Of a stretch of 64,000 bases of DNA, positions 15,499 to 24,995 are shown in pieces. Every line of letters starts with the position of its first letter. Positions within the stretch are counted from its first letter, which is position 1. This stretch comes from Aureibaculum flavum (lineage in GTDB: Bacteria > Bacteroidota > Bacteroidia > Flavobacteriales > Flavobacteriaceae), in NCBI RefSeq assembly GCF_016406085.1, contig NZ_JAEHFJ010000014.1, positions 1 to 64,000 on the forward strand. The letters run 5' to 3'. Made by a program: the position numbers and the translations under genes. Below the pieces are notes generated by a model. That model searched no databases. It was not told the origin of the DNA and saw nothing but the letters and a program-made list of their open reading frames with translations.

Positions 15499-16965
15499 TT
15501 ACTTCTTTTTATATAATTGTTCACCAATCTCATAATACTTATCACCCTTCGTCCAAAATGGAGTGTTAGGGTCATTTGCAATAAGTCTACAGGCCATTAC
15601 ATATGATTTAAAGAATTTTTCTAAATAGTCGTAATCCAACGTGTCTGGGTTGTCAGCAGTCTGATGATAGTATTTATTAATTTCAGCATCAAAAGCGGTA
15701 AAACCTAAGCTAAATGTTGGAGCGGGAATGCCTTTCGCTGCAAAGCTCACATTGTCAGAACGGTCAAATAAACCTTGCTCACCGGCAGGATCATCAATTG
15801 CTTTTAAACCAAATTCAGAAGTGGCATTGATTATATGTTGACTAACAGTTGTTCTGTTCAATCCCACAATAGTTGCAATGGAAGTGTCATTATAACCACC
15901 ATTATCACTATTAAAACAATAAACCATTTGTTCTAAAGGAATAACAGGATGTTCTACATACCATTTGCTACCCAATAACCCTTTTTCTTCAGCAGTAAAT
16001 AATATAAACAACGCTGATCTTTTTGTAGGATATTTAGCAATATTTTCGGCAGCACTTAAAACAGTAACAGTGCCTACTGCATTATCACGGGCACCATTAT
16101 AAATAGAATCATTCTCTGCGTTAGGTTTACCAACGCCATTGTGATCATAATGTGCGGAATAAATCACAAATTCATTTTTTAAGCTAGGATCTGTGCCTTC
16201 TACCATTCCCACTACGTTTCTTGACGGAACGGCTTTTTTGTGAATTCCAGAAACACTTAATTTTCCTGAGATTTTTTTAGAAGAACGCAATGCTTTTTCA
16301 ATGCTCCCATCAGTATCTTGAAGCCATACATGTACTAGTTTTTCAGCATCTTCACTTTTTAATCCTATTTGTTCACCACCAAAGTATCCTGATAGTTGTG
16401 TCCAAAGAGCAGCATCAGCACTACTTAATTCTACAATACCTGTCGCACCATTTTTTGAAGCGAGTTCTCTTTTTTGTTGAGCAGCTCTAAAAGCAGCCCT
16501 TGGATCACCTTTTTCAGCGGTTCCTGCTTTTACAACAACCAACTTACCCTTTACATCTTTTGTATTATAATCTTCTTCTAAACCATAATTTAAGAAAATG
16601 GCATCACCATTAAAGTCAAAGTTACTGGCGGCTAATGGCAATAAATTATCTGATGTAAAGCTATTTAATTCGATTTTAATATCTTTTGCAGCACTTACTT
16701 TTTCAAGTTCAACAGCTTGATAATAACTACCATTATCTGCAGGTTTAACACCATATCTTCTAAAAGAATTGGCTAAATATGCGGCAGCAATATCAATTTC
16801 TGGACTCCCAGTTTCTCTTCCTCGCAATTCGTCAGAAGCTAAAAAATAAATATGTCCTTCAATATCATTCTTAGAAACAGTTTCCTTTACTTTATCCGCA
16901 TCCGTTTGAGCAATACATGTTAACGTAAAAGTGAGTGGTAGAATAAAAAGTAGTAATTGTCGCAT
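15499..16965 (-). CDS. Secreted M28 family metallopeptidase (second copy)
   Basis: A 488-residue exported peptidase with a signal peptide (LLLFILPLTFTLTCIAQ). A PA-like insert spans about 95-250. Zinc-site residues are in YSAHYDHNGVG, ARDNAVGTV, LFTAEEKGLLGS, NSDNGG and the final YYHQTADNPDTLDY. It matches the Bacteroidota M28/PA type. It converges on the CYTH gene with 11 bp between stops. It is distinct in sequence from the M28 protein at 7854, so this is not a recent duplication. Confidence 0.92.
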   Translation of the reverse strand: MRQLLLFILPLTFTLTCIAQTDADKVKETVSKNDIEGHIYFLASDELRGRETGSPEIDIAAAYLANSFRRYGVKPADNGSYYQAVELEKVSAAKDIKIELNSFTSDNLLPLAASNFDFNGDAIFLNYGLEEDYNTKDVKGKLVVVKAGTAEKGDPRAAFRAAQQKRELASKNGATGIVELSSADAALWTQLSGYFGGEQIGLKSEDAEKLVHVWLQDTDGSIEKALRSSKKISGKLSVSGIHKKAVPSRNVVGMVEGTDPSLKNEFVIYSAHYDHNGVGKPNAENDSIYNGARDNAVGTVTVLSAAENIAKYPTKRSALFILFTAEEKGLLGSKWYVEHPVIPLEQMVYCFNSDNGGYNDTSIATIVGLNRTTVSQHIINATSEFGLKAIDDPAGEQGLFDRSDNVSFAAKGIPAPTFSLGFTAFDAEINKYYHQTADNPDTLDYDYLEKFFKSYVMACRLIANDPNTPFWTKGDKYYEIGEQLYKKK

Positions 16966-17036
16966 AATATTTTTATTTGACGTAAATATATGGAATTACT
17001 TATAAAGTTAAAATGCTATGATACAAAACACTTGAT

Positions 17037-17044
17037 TACCTTTG
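17037..17044 (+). promoter_or_regulatory. -7 element of the cinA promoter
   Basis: TACCTTTG is a perfect TAnnTTTG match 25 nt before the GTG start. The nearest upstream TTG is too close to be a good -33 element. Confidence 0.5.
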
Positions 17045-17069
17045 TAGTTAAATTTTAAAACTAGAATTT

Positions 17070-18320
17070 GTGAATGCTGAAATAATTACAATTGGAGATG
17101 AAATTCTTATTGGACAGATTGTAGATACCAATTCTGCTTTTATTGCTCAAGAATTAAATAAAATAGGAGTCTCTGTTTATCAGATTACATCCGTACAAGA
17201 CGATAAAGAGCATATTTTAAAATCGTTGAAAGAAGCCGAAGAAAATGCTGATATCATTATTATTACGGGAGGATTAGGTCCAACGAAGGATGATATTACA
17301 AAACATACACTTTGTGACTATTTTAAGGATACCCTAGTGCTTAATGATGCGGTATTAAAGCATGTCGAAAATTTATTTAAAAATTATGTTTCTACACCAA
17401 TTTCTGATATTAACCGCCAGCAGGCTCTAGTGCCTTCCAAAGCATTAGTTTTAAAAAATAATTTTGGTACAGCACCCGGAATGTTAATGGAGAAAAATGA
17501 TAAGGTATTTATTTCATTACCTGGTGTGCCTTATGAGATGGAAGGTTTAATTACCGGAGAAGTGGTACCTTATTTACAAAAGAAATATAACCGTCCGTAT
17601 ATTATGCATAGAACTTTGCTCACGTATGGTGTAGGAGAAAGTGCTATTGCTGAACGATTAGATACTTGGGAAGATAATTTGCCTAAAAATATTAAATTGG
17701 CTTACTTACCAAATTTAGGTAAAGTAAGGCTAAGATTAACCGCAAAGGGCTTTGATGAAAATTTGTTAATAAGTGAAATGCTAAGGCTTGAAAAGGAGTT
17801 AGTTGGTTATGTTAAAGATATTTTTGTAGGTTTTGAAGGAGAGGAATCAATAGAGACGTTAATTGGTAAATTGTTAGTTGCAGAGCATAAAACAATAGCT
17901 ACAGCCGAAAGTTGTACAGGTGGAAATATTGCAGCTATGATTACTTCTGTTGCTGGTGCTTCTCAATACTTTGTAGGATCTGTGGTTAGTTATAACGAAA
18001 GCATTAAAAGAGAAGTTTTAGGAGTGTCTGAAAAAACAATTGAAGAACATTCCGTGGTAAGTGCAGCTGTGGTTGAAGAAATGGCAAGAGGAATTCAAAA
18101 ACTTTATAAAACGGATTATGCTATTGCGGTTACTGGTAATGCTGGGCCTACAAAAGATAAAACAGATGAATCTGTGGGTGTTGTATTTATTAGTGTTTTA
18201 ACGCCTGATGGAATTACGACCCAAGAATTTAATTTTGGCCAACCTCGCCAAAAGGTTATAGAACGGGCTTCAGTAAAGGCATTAGAGTTGTTAAGAATAG
18301 CATTATTGAATACATTGTGA
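17070..18320 (+). CDS. cinA: CinA family protein (nicotinamide-nucleotide amidase type)
   Basis: A 416-residue protein with the two-domain CinA layout. The N-terminal molybdopterin-binding-like domain (IITIGDEILIGQIVDTNS, TGGLGPTKDD, LPGVPYEM) precedes a C-terminal PncC-type amidase domain (AESCTGGNIAAMITSVAGAS, then AVTGNAGPT). CinA proteins recycle pyridine nucleotides and are linked to competence in some bacteria. The GTG start puts the first strand at residue 5, as in relatives. It lies upstream of the rpmB group but has its own promoter element. Confidence 0.93.
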   Translation: MNAEIITIGDEILIGQIVDTNSAFIAQELNKIGVSVYQITSVQDDKEHILKSLKEAEENADIIIITGGLGPTKDDITKHTLCDYFKDTLVLNDAVLKHVENLFKNYVSTPISDINRQQALVPSKALVLKNNFGTAPGMLMEKNDKVFISLPGVPYEMEGLITGEVVPYLQKKYNRPYIMHRTLLTYGVGESAIAERLDTWEDNLPKNIKLAYLPNLGKVRLRLTAKGFDENLLISEMLRLEKELVGYVKDIFVGFEGEESIETLIGKLLVAEHKTIATAESCTGGNIAAMITSVAGASQYFVGSVVSYNESIKREVLGVSEKTIEEHSVVSAAVVEEMARGIQKLYKTDYAIAVTGNAGPTKDKTDESVGVVFISVLTPDGITTQEFNFGQPRQKVIERASVKALELLRIALLNTL

Positions 18321-18417
18321 TCCATTTTTCTGTGATAAAAGTAGAGGTAGAAAACGCGTAAATAACAAGGGAAAGAAAAAAATGATCAGAGTTGACTAAA
18401 AAACAGTGAAAAATTTG

Positions 18418-18447
18418 TTTGTAAATTCAATTAATTTATTATTTTTG
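18418..18447 (+). promoter_or_regulatory. Promoter of the rpmB-rpmG group
   Basis: TTTG (18418-18421) and TATTTTTG (18440-18447) are separated by 18 bp, a full match to the Bacteroidota -33/-7 consensus. The rpmB ATG is 38 nt downstream. Confidence 0.8.
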
Positions 18448-18484
18448 CACCTCGTTTAGAATTAACACATTTAAAGTTTAGAAA

Positions 18485-18724
18485 ATGTCAAGAGTTTGTG
18501 AGTTAACAGGAAAAAAGGCTATGGTAGGAAACAACGTTTCTCATTCCATGAATAGGACTAAAAGAAAATTTGACGCTAATTTGATGAAGAAGCGTTTTTA
18601 TATTCCTGAAGAAGATAAGTGGGTTACTTTGAAAGTTTCTGCTTCAGCTTTAAAAAATATCAATAAAAAAGGCATATCTGCTGTAATTAAAGAAGCCAGA
18701 GCTAATGGCTTTTTGAAAAAATAG
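18485..18724 (+). CDS. rpmB: Ribosomal protein bL28
   Basis: A 79-residue large-subunit protein with the bL28 start SRVCELTGKKAMVGNNVSHS and the basic RTKRKFDANL. In Bacteroidota the order rpmB-rpmG-DUF4295-ftsY is conserved, as here. The stop lies 6 nt before rpmG, so the two are co-transcribed. Confidence 0.97.
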   Translation: MSRVCELTGKKAMVGNNVSHSMNRTKRKFDANLMKKRFYIPEEDKWVTLKVSASALKNINKKGISAVIKEARANGFLKK

Positions 18725-18730
18725 AATACA

Positions 18731-18916
18731 ATGGCAAAAGGTAAAGGTAATAGAATTCAGGTTATATTAGAGTGCACGGAACACAAAGAAAGTGGTAAAC
18801 CAGGTACATCTAGATACATTACTACAAAGAACAAAAAGAATACTCCAGATAGAATGGAATTGAAAAAATTCAATCCTATCCTAAAGAAAATGACTATTCA
18901 TAAAGAAATTAAATAA
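18731..18916 (+). CDS. rpmG: Ribosomal protein bL33
   Basis: A 61-residue bL33 ([32 protein letters not shown]). It has only one cysteine where zinc-binding forms have CxxC pairs, so it is the zinc-free type. It is followed by an AT-rich repeat-bearing gap of 124 bp and the DUF4295 gene. Confidence 0.97.
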   Translation: MAKGKGNRIQVILECTEHKESGKPGTSRYITTKNKKNTPDRMELKKFNPILKKMTIHKEIK

Positions 18917-18922
18917 TTCGGA

Positions 18923-19030
18923 ATTTTAGAATAAAATTTCAAATAATCGGTTTAGAGATTTTAGAATAAAATTTCAAATAACTATTTTGAAATTTTATAT
19001 TATAAGTTTCATAATAAAAATTTCAAATAA
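18923..19030. repeat. Short tandem repeat between rpmG and the DUF4295 gene
   Basis: An exact 24-bp repeat (18923-18946 and 18958-18981) has a period of 35 bp. A third partial copy ending in AAATTTCAAATAA is at about 19011-19030, and an inverted AAATTTTAT block lies between. It is AT-rich and non-coding; it could be an RNA processing or attenuation element or simple slippage. Confidence 0.7.
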
Positions 19031-19040
19031 TATTTAAAGT

Positions 19041-19193
19041 ATGGCAAAGAAATCAGTAGCATCGTTACAAACAGGGGCAAAAAGATTAACAAAAGCAGTA
19101 AAAATGGTAAAATCTCCAAAAACTGGAGCTTATTCTTTTGTTGAATCAATTATGGATCCCGCTGACGTAAGTGATTATTTTAGTAAAAAATAA
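19041..19193 (+). CDS. DUF4295 protein, small ribosome-associated candidate
   Basis: A 50-residue basic protein beginning MAKKSVASLQTGAKRLTKAV and ending in DYFSKK. DUF4295 is confined to Bacteroidota and always sits with rpmB/rpmG, which suggests a ribosomal role. From memory, a structure of a Flavobacterium ribosome reported a new large-subunit protein (bL38) that may be this family; I could not verify this. A terminator hairpin follows 24 nt after the stop. Confidence 0.9.
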   Translation: MAKKSVASLQTGAKRLTKAVKMVKSPKTGAYSFVESIMDPADVSDYFSKK

Positions 19194-19216
19194 TCATTAT
19201 TTATAAATTATATAGA

Positions 19217-19247
19217 AGCTACTTTCATTTTTTGGAAGTAGCTTTTG
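19217..19247 (+). terminator. Intrinsic terminator of the rpmB-rpmG-DUF4295 operon
   Basis: AAGCTACTT (19217-19225) pairs with AAGTAGCTT (19236-19244), followed by TTT. It closes the ribosomal-protein group before the separate ftsY promoter. Confidence 0.75.
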
Positions 19248-19347
19248 CTATTTAATAACCTTTGAAAATAGGTTACTAAATATTTAAGCTCTAGTGACTT
19301 TAAAAGTCATAGATCTAAAATTTTTCTCTCCTCTTGCTATTTAGTCA

Positions 19348-19376
19348 TTGTGTATTAGAAAGCTTTCTTATCTTTG
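19348..19376 (+). promoter_or_regulatory. Promoter of ftsY
   Basis: TTG (19348-19350), an 18-bp spacer, then TATCTTTG (19369-19376), a perfect TAnnTTTG box. The leader to the ATG at 19472 would be about 90 nt. Confidence 0.75.
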
Positions 19377-19471
19377 TAAGAATGATGTTGAAATTTGAGA
19401 ATCAAAATGATCACTCGATACTCCATTATTTAAAATACCAAACACTAACTCAATAACTATTAAATTCAAAA

Positions 19472-20425
19472 ATGAGTTTATTTAAAAAAATATTTTCAAA
19501 AGAAAAAAAGGAAACCTTAGACAAAGGCTTAGAAAAAAGTAAAACTACTTTTTTTTCTAAACTGTCTAAAGCGGTAGCTGGTAAATCAAAAGTAGATGAT
19601 GATGTATTAGATAATTTGGAAGAGATATTAGTTTCTTCCGATGTGGGTGTGGCTACTACCTTAAAAATAATTGATAGAATTGAAGCAAGAGTAGCTAAAG
19701 ATAAATATTTAGGTACCGAAGAGCTGAATAAAATTTTAAGAGAAGAGATTGCAGGTTTATTGGCGGAGACTAATGTCGGTAACGAAACCGAATTTACAGT
19801 GCCTAAAGATAAGAAACCTTATGTTATTATGGTAGTTGGTGTAAATGGAGTAGGGAAAACAACAACCATTGGTAAGTTAGCGTCTCAATTTAAAAAGCAA
19901 GGCCTGAATGTAGTTTTGGGTGCAGGTGATACTTTTAGAGCTGCGGCTATAGATCAATTACAAGTTTGGGCAGATAGGATAGGTGTGCCCATCATAAAGC
20001 AAAAAATGGGTAGTGATCCTGCGTCTGTGGCTTTTGATACTGTTCAATCAGCAGTTAATCAAAATGCTGATGTGGTAATTATCGATACGGCAGGACGTTT
20101 GCATAATAAAGTAAATTTAATGAATGAGCTGACCAAGATTAAACGGGTTATGCAAAAAGTTATTGATGATGCTCCCCATGAGGTATTACTTGTATTAGAT
20201 GGTTCAACGGGTCAAAATGCTTTTGAACAAGCCAAGCAATTCACAAAAGCTACTGAAGTTACTTCTTTAGCGGTAACTAAGTTAGACGGTACAGCAAAAG
20301 GTGGTGTTGTAATCGGTATTTCTGATCAATTTAAAATTCCCGTAAAATATATTGGTGTAGGTGAACAAGTAGACGACTTACAAGTGTTTAATAAAATTGA
20401 GTTTGTAGATAGTTTTTTTAAATAA
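19472..20425 (+). CDS. ftsY: FtsY, signal recognition particle receptor
   Basis: A 317-residue SRP-type GTPase that docks ribosome-SRP complexes at the inner membrane. The short basic N-terminus is followed by the N domain and the G domain: GVNGVGKTTTIGKLA (G1), GAGDTFRAAAIDQL, DTAGR (G3), TKLDG (G4) and the closing GVGEQVDDLQVFN. The acidic A domain of E. coli FtsY is absent, as is usual in Bacteroidota. In many relatives rimO follows closely; here about 9.3 kb intervenes. Confidence 0.97.
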   Translation: MSLFKKIFSKEKKETLDKGLEKSKTTFFSKLSKAVAGKSKVDDDVLDNLEEILVSSDVGVATTLKIIDRIEARVAKDKYLGTEELNKILREEIAGLLAETNVGNETEFTVPKDKKPYVIMVVGVNGVGKTTTIGKLASQFKKQGLNVVLGAGDTFRAAAIDQLQVWADRIGVPIIKQKMGSDPASVAFDTVQSAVNQNADVVIIDTAGRLHNKVNLMNELTKIKRVMQKVIDDAPHEVLLVLDGSTGQNAFEQAKQFTKATEVTSLAVTKLDGTAKGGVVIGISDQFKIPVKYIGVGEQVDDLQVFNKIEFVDSFFK

Positions 20426-20444
20426 TGTAAATTTTATTTATAAC

Positions 20445-23351
20445 CTAATCAAAAAAGTTTAAATCATTTCTTCTTAAAAGATTTGTAATTGTTTTAAGAG
20501 AAGATTTTTTTTCTGCATTTAATTTATTAATTTCATTCCAGTCTAAAAATAATTCAAAACTCCATAAGTTTAGTTTTGTTTTTTTATTTGTTAAAAAAGA
20601 TTGAAACCTTTTACATTCTTTATTGGTATTTAAATTTGGTTCGTATATTATATTTAATGCGACTTTAAAATATTCTAATAATATTTTATAATCTTCTTCA
20701 TCTATTAGCTCAGTTAATTTGGAATGTAATTTTTCTGCTAATTCTTTTTGATCAGCTATAACATATATTTCAAGAAGACTTAATTGATAACCCCAGTCAT
20801 TTGGTCTGTTTTTAAGATGTTTTCTATAATATTTTATTGTATTATTAAAACTCACTTTAGCCAAAGAATCATTACCTCTTCGTATCGATAATATTCCGAT
20901 TTCAGACCAGCTTTGTCTATCAAAGTTTTTAGCCAATGCAGTTAAAGTTTCCAATGCTTCTAGAGTGTCGCCGATTGCCAGTTCGCTTTTGGCCTTGTAC
21001 CGAAAATTTGGGACTATTGAATTTAAAAGTCTAACATTGCTTGAGGTATCTTTTGCAATAGCTAAATCTGCATATATGATTGCTTTTTTATAATTTTCAG
21101 TTTTGTATAAGGCTTCAATAAAGTTGTCGTCGTATAGTGCCGACATTGCTAACTCTGGATCAATATCAATAGCTCGTTCGGCATATTCAACAACTTTTTC
21201 ATATTTGCCTGAATAGCCTTCCCTATTGGCAACTTTAGCGTATGCTTTGGCCATAGCTATTGTTTTGGGCAGTTGTTCTTTTGATAGAAATCCTTCTTCT
21301 GCAAACAAAATATTTAGTTGTTCGCGGTTACCGCTGTAAGTGTTCAGGTTTTTCGAATTGTTCTTAAGGTTTAGTTCTGATAGATGTTTTGCGTTTTTTA
21401 TATCCTGAGGTAGTTTTTTAATATTGTTATTGGAAAGATTAAGTGATCTGACTGTGCTGTTGACCCAACCGGTTTTTGGTAAAGAATCTATGTTGCAATA
21501 ATCCAATTCCAATCGATAATCTTTGTACGTATTATTTTTTAGAATATTAAAAATGCTTGTTTCGCTTATGTTTTCGTTCATCGATAAACTAATATATTTT
21601 AAACTGACTAAATTTTTTAAACTGGAAGGCAGGCTCTTGAGATCGTTCGAATTCCGTTCGATACGAGAGGAGTCCCTAATAAATTTTCCGCCATTATAAA
21701 TTGTAAACATTCTCATAGGATCTTCTCTGTTGTTTAACATTAATCGTTCAAGGCTTTTTAAGTTTCCAAAATTTTCAGATAAATGTTGAAGCTTATTTTG
21801 AGTAAGTTCTAAAGTCTTTAACTTGGAGAGTTCACAAAAATCGGAGGGGAGTGTTTCGATAAAATTATAGGAAGCCTTTATGGTTTTTAAAGAACTTAAT
21901 TTTCCAAAACCTTCTGGAAACATCTTAATATCATTTTGCTCTATGTTTAAAAAGGTAAGATTTTTCAAATTTATGAATGATTCAGGAAGTTCTTTGATTA
22001 GACTATTATTCAAGTCCAAATATTCCAAACTGTTTAGGGATCCGAAATTTTTAGGTAATCCGATCAGTTTAGAATTGGCACAGATTAAAGTGTCTAAATT
22101 TCTTAGATGAGATATCGATTCTGGTAAATGACTAAATTCATTATCGTCTATTTTTAAGTATTTTAAACTACTTAATTTTCCAATTTGTTTTGGTATCGTA
22201 TTAAGCTTATTATTGTTTAGGTAAAGTGTACTTAATTTTTTAAGATTATCTAATTTTTCAGAAAACTTATAGATTTGATTAAAATATATTTTTAAAACTT
22301 CTAGGCTTTTTAAATTATTGATTTTATCATCTATAATTTCAATTGTGCTTCCTTGAATTTCAATTGATTTTAGTTTTGTTAAGCTGTAGAATTCAAGAGG
22401 TAGTTCAGTACCCAATTGATTATTGGAAGAATAAAAGTTTTCCAAGTTCTTAAAATATTTTATTTCATTTGGAAGTTTTTCTATTTTATTATTTGATAAT
22501 TTTAATTCTGTTAATTTATTTTTTTTTCCTATTGCAGAAAATAATAAATTAGGAGAAGTGATTTTACAGGAATTTAGATTTAATCGTTTTAGAGATTTAA
22601 ATTTTTTAAATGAATTAGCTATGGTGTCATTAATATCAAGATATGCTAAAACTAAATTTTCAAGACTTTTTACTTGAGATAGTTTCTTAAATTCATAAAT
22701 GCTTTTAATATCAAAATCAGTTGATATAATTACACTTTTCAGAAATTTTAATGTTTTTAATTTTTGCGGAAAGATGGGGCTATTACGTGAGGAATATAAT
22801 ATTCCTTCTAATTTTTTCAATTTTAAAAAATGCTTGTTTAGAAATATATCACGTGGAAATCCATAAAAACCAATATTAATTAATTTAGGTAACTCCATTA
22901 ATTTATTGAAACCCACAGTATGATCCCAATCTGAATAATATTCAAAAATAATGGTTTCTAATTTATTTAGTTCTCGTAAGTTATTAGGGAATGGTAAATT
23001 TTCGGCGGACTTTTTAAATAAATATAGATTTTTAAATTTTAGAAACTTTAAATTGGGTAACAGTGTTAAATGATTAATGGTTTTTTCTAAATCAGTACTG
23101 TCCCTTAATTCAATAGAAACACTTTGTATTTTTGATAATACTATAATTGAGTCTTTGTATTGATTTAACTCGGAAAAAGTGTATTTAAAAATATCATCAA
23201 AGCCATATTTTACCATCTGTGAAATCTGAGTTTCATTTTTATTATCAGATGAATTATTTGAAAAAAAGCCATCATAAGTGTCATAGAGAGTTTGTGATGA
23301 TAAATCTATTGACAATGATAAAAGTATGACAAGCGTAAGAATTCTTTTCAT
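20445..23351 (-). CDS. Large exported leucine-rich-repeat protein with TPR tail
   Basis: A 968-residue protein with a signal peptide (ILTLVILLSLSIDLSSQ). Residues about 80-690 form some two dozen leucine-rich repeats of about 23 residues (for example SLKYLKIDDNEFSHLPESIS and SLEYLDLNNSLIKELPESF), the small-domain LRR type used for protein binding. A helical TPR-like region follows (about 700-870; YSGKYEKVVEYAERAIDIDP). It is likely periplasmic or cell-surface. No catalytic motif is seen. It sits in the segment inserted between ftsY and rimO, convergent with ftsY. Partner unknown. Confidence 0.85.
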   Translation of the reverse strand: MKRILTLVILLSLSIDLSSQTLYDTYDGFFSNNSSDNKNETQISQMVKYGFDDIFKYTFSELNQYKDSIIVLSKIQSVSIELRDSTDLEKTINHLTLLPNLKFLKFKNLYLFKKSAENLPFPNNLRELNKLETIIFEYYSDWDHTVGFNKLMELPKLINIGFYGFPRDIFLNKHFLKLKKLEGILYSSRNSPIFPQKLKTLKFLKSVIISTDFDIKSIYEFKKLSQVKSLENLVLAYLDINDTIANSFKKFKSLKRLNLNSCKITSPNLLFSAIGKKNKLTELKLSNNKIEKLPNEIKYFKNLENFYSSNNQLGTELPLEFYSLTKLKSIEIQGSTIEIIDDKINNLKSLEVLKIYFNQIYKFSEKLDNLKKLSTLYLNNNKLNTIPKQIGKLSSLKYLKIDDNEFSHLPESISHLRNLDTLICANSKLIGLPKNFGSLNSLEYLDLNNSLIKELPESFINLKNLTFLNIEQNDIKMFPEGFGKLSSLKTIKASYNFIETLPSDFCELSKLKTLELTQNKLQHLSENFGNLKSLERLMLNNREDPMRMFTIYNGGKFIRDSSRIERNSNDLKSLPSSLKNLVSLKYISLSMNENISETSIFNILKNNTYKDYRLELDYCNIDSLPKTGWVNSTVRSLNLSNNNIKKLPQDIKNAKHLSELNLKNNSKNLNTYSGNREQLNILFAEEGFLSKEQLPKTIAMAKAYAKVANREGYSGKYEKVVEYAERAIDIDPELAMSALYDDNFIEALYKTENYKKAIIYADLAIAKDTSSNVRLLNSIVPNFRYKAKSELAIGDTLEALETLTALAKNFDRQSWSEIGILSIRRGNDSLAKVSFNNTIKYYRKHLKNRPNDWGYQLSLLEIYVIADQKELAEKLHSKLTELIDEEDYKILLEYFKVALNIIYEPNLNTNKECKRFQSFLTNKKTKLNLWSFELFLDWNEINKLNAEKKSSLKTITNLLRRNDLNFFD

Positions 23352-23480
23352 TAGGATAAATTTACATCAAAGAACTAAATTAAACTAGAATTTCGATAAG
23401 AATATTGAGTATTATTAGAGGTTAAGGTCTAAAAACACACAATTAACAATAATGAAATAACGAGAAATTTATTTTGGATT

Positions 23481-24542
23481 TTAATTAATCACTAAATTAA
23501 TTTTTACCCAAAGTTCATTGTCAAAACTTGAACTTGCTAACTCAGCATTTTCTGCAGATTCACCCATACGTACAATCACAAGGTTTTGACTAGGTACGAC
23601 ATATATTTTTTGATCATTTTTACCAAGTGCACAATACATGTCATCAGGTGCTGATTCAATTAACGAACCTTGAAATTCAATTTGTGTTTGAGGTAAATGA
23701 TAATTTGATTTTCCATTTAACCACCATAAATACCCGTAGGATTGGTTTATAGTTTGTGAAGTGCTCACTGCTTTTTGAAAATAATTTTTATTTACAATCT
23801 GAGAACCATCCCAATTACCATAATTTAGAGATAATAATCCGAAACGAGCCATACTTCTTGTATTACTCCAATAGACGCTATTGTTTCCTAGAGTAATCCA
23901 ATTACCTGTCATTCCAATTCTGTCCCTAAGTTTTGTGTTAAAGTAAGCAGCATAAGTTTGCTTTGAAGCGGTGGCTATGATGTCTTGTAATTTTACATAT
24001 ACATTGTGATACGCCCATCGGGTACCAGCATCTGAAACATATTTAAGATTTTCAGGACTCACATCATCCCCTAAAGTATCATTCAAACCAGATGTCATGG
24101 ATAGTAAATGTGAAATGGTAATAAGATTTTCCTTGGCCAACGAAACACTAGTCCATCCTGTGCCAAGATGTATAGAAGCCTTATCATTTAAGTTTAAATA
24201 ACCTTCATTTTCTGCAATTCCAATCATGGCTGTGGTTAAGGTTTTACCTGCACTTGCCCAATACCATATTGAATTATTAGAATGACCATTAAAATATTTT
24301 TCAATGACCAATTTTCCATTTTTCAAAATGATAAAACCTTTCGTGTTTTTATCTTCTAGATAGGTGTATAGCTCTTGTAGCTTAGTTTCATCCCAGTTCA
24401 ATGAAGAGGGAATTGTTTTTTCCCAAGAATCAGCATTGATTGGGGGAAAGTAAAGTTTGTTAGTGCTGTCTTCCTTTATCGTGTCGTCATTAGATGAGCA
24501 GGATTGTAATACAAAAAGGATTGCTATAATAAAGAGTCTCAT
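23481..24542 (-). CDS. Serine hydrolase lipoprotein, beta-lactamase class C fold
   Basis: A 353-residue lipoprotein (lipobox LQSC at about 12-15). The penicillin-binding fold is marked by SAGK (the SxxK nucleophile motif in WYWASAGKTLTTAM), YHN as the YxN motif (in RWAYHNVYVK) and YGYLWWLNG further on. Such proteins include esterases, D-aminopeptidases and beta-lactamase relatives; most flavobacterial copies are not resistance enzymes. Substrate unknown. It is on the minus strand with a 138-bp gap to the GldL-like gene upstream. Confidence 0.85.
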   Translation of the reverse strand: MRLFIIAILFVLQSCSSNDDTIKEDSTNKLYFPPINADSWEKTIPSSLNWDETKLQELYTYLEDKNTKGFIILKNGKLVIEKYFNGHSNNSIWYWASAGKTLTTAMIGIAENEGYLNLNDKASIHLGTGWTSVSLAKENLITISHLLSMTSGLNDTLGDDVSPENLKYVSDAGTRWAYHNVYVKLQDIIATASKQTYAAYFNTKLRDRIGMTGNWITLGNNSVYWSNTRSMARFGLLSLNYGNWDGSQIVNKNYFQKAVSTSQTINQSYGYLWWLNGKSNYHLPQTQIEFQGSLIESAPDDMYCALGKNDQKIYVVPSQNLVIVRMGESAENAELASSSFDNELWVKINLVIN

Positions 24543-24680
24543 AGGTGCTACAATTAAAGTAATTATAAGACATAACGTAATTATAAAGGTTTAATGTAGT
24601 TGAATTTAAAAATAAAATAAAATTTTTAATGGTTCGAAAGAAAAGATCAAAACAGGTTAGAAAGAAACTTATGGTTTGTT

Positions 24681-24857
24681 ATTTTTTAGAAGTAACACGA
24701 TCGTAGAAGAAAATAAGACCAGCACTAATTTCCAACAATAAACCAATGGTTAAAAAAGTAGTAGCATATAATTCCATTTTAATAACTTTTAAAATGGCCC
24801 CTAAAATAACTAATAATAATCCTACAACAAGAAATTGAGATGATCTGTTTTTCATAG
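24681..24857 (-). CDS. Small two-helix membrane protein, GldL N-terminus-like
   Basis: A 58-residue protein with two hydrophobic helices (FLVVGLLLVILGAILKVIKM, then FLTIGLLLEISAGLIFFY) and a basic end. The pattern resembles the N-terminal transmembrane hairpin of GldL, the gliding/type IX secretion motor protein, without its periplasmic domain. Stand-alone copies occur in many flavobacteria with unknown role. It is not part of a gld operon here. Confidence 0.6.
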
Positions 24858-24891
24858 TTTTAAAAATTAGATTGGGTTGTATTTAATAAAA

Positions 24892-24980
24892 TAGAGGCTC
24901 TTTCGAACCTCTATTACATAAACTCCCTTATTAAAATATTTTTATTAAAAGTGATTTTTTAAATGAGAATCACTTTTTTA
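24892..24980. terminator. Two hairpins in the long gap upstream of the GldL-like gene
   Basis: AATAGAGG (24892-24899) pairs with CCTCTATT (24910-24917), and AAAAGTGATT (24949-24958) pairs with AATCACTTTT (24970-24979) followed by T's. The second looks like a plus-strand terminator although no plus-strand gene precedes it. It might end an unannotated RNA, or be part of the minus-strand leader. Confidence 0.4.
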
Positions 24981-24995
24981 AAAAGTAGATAAAAA

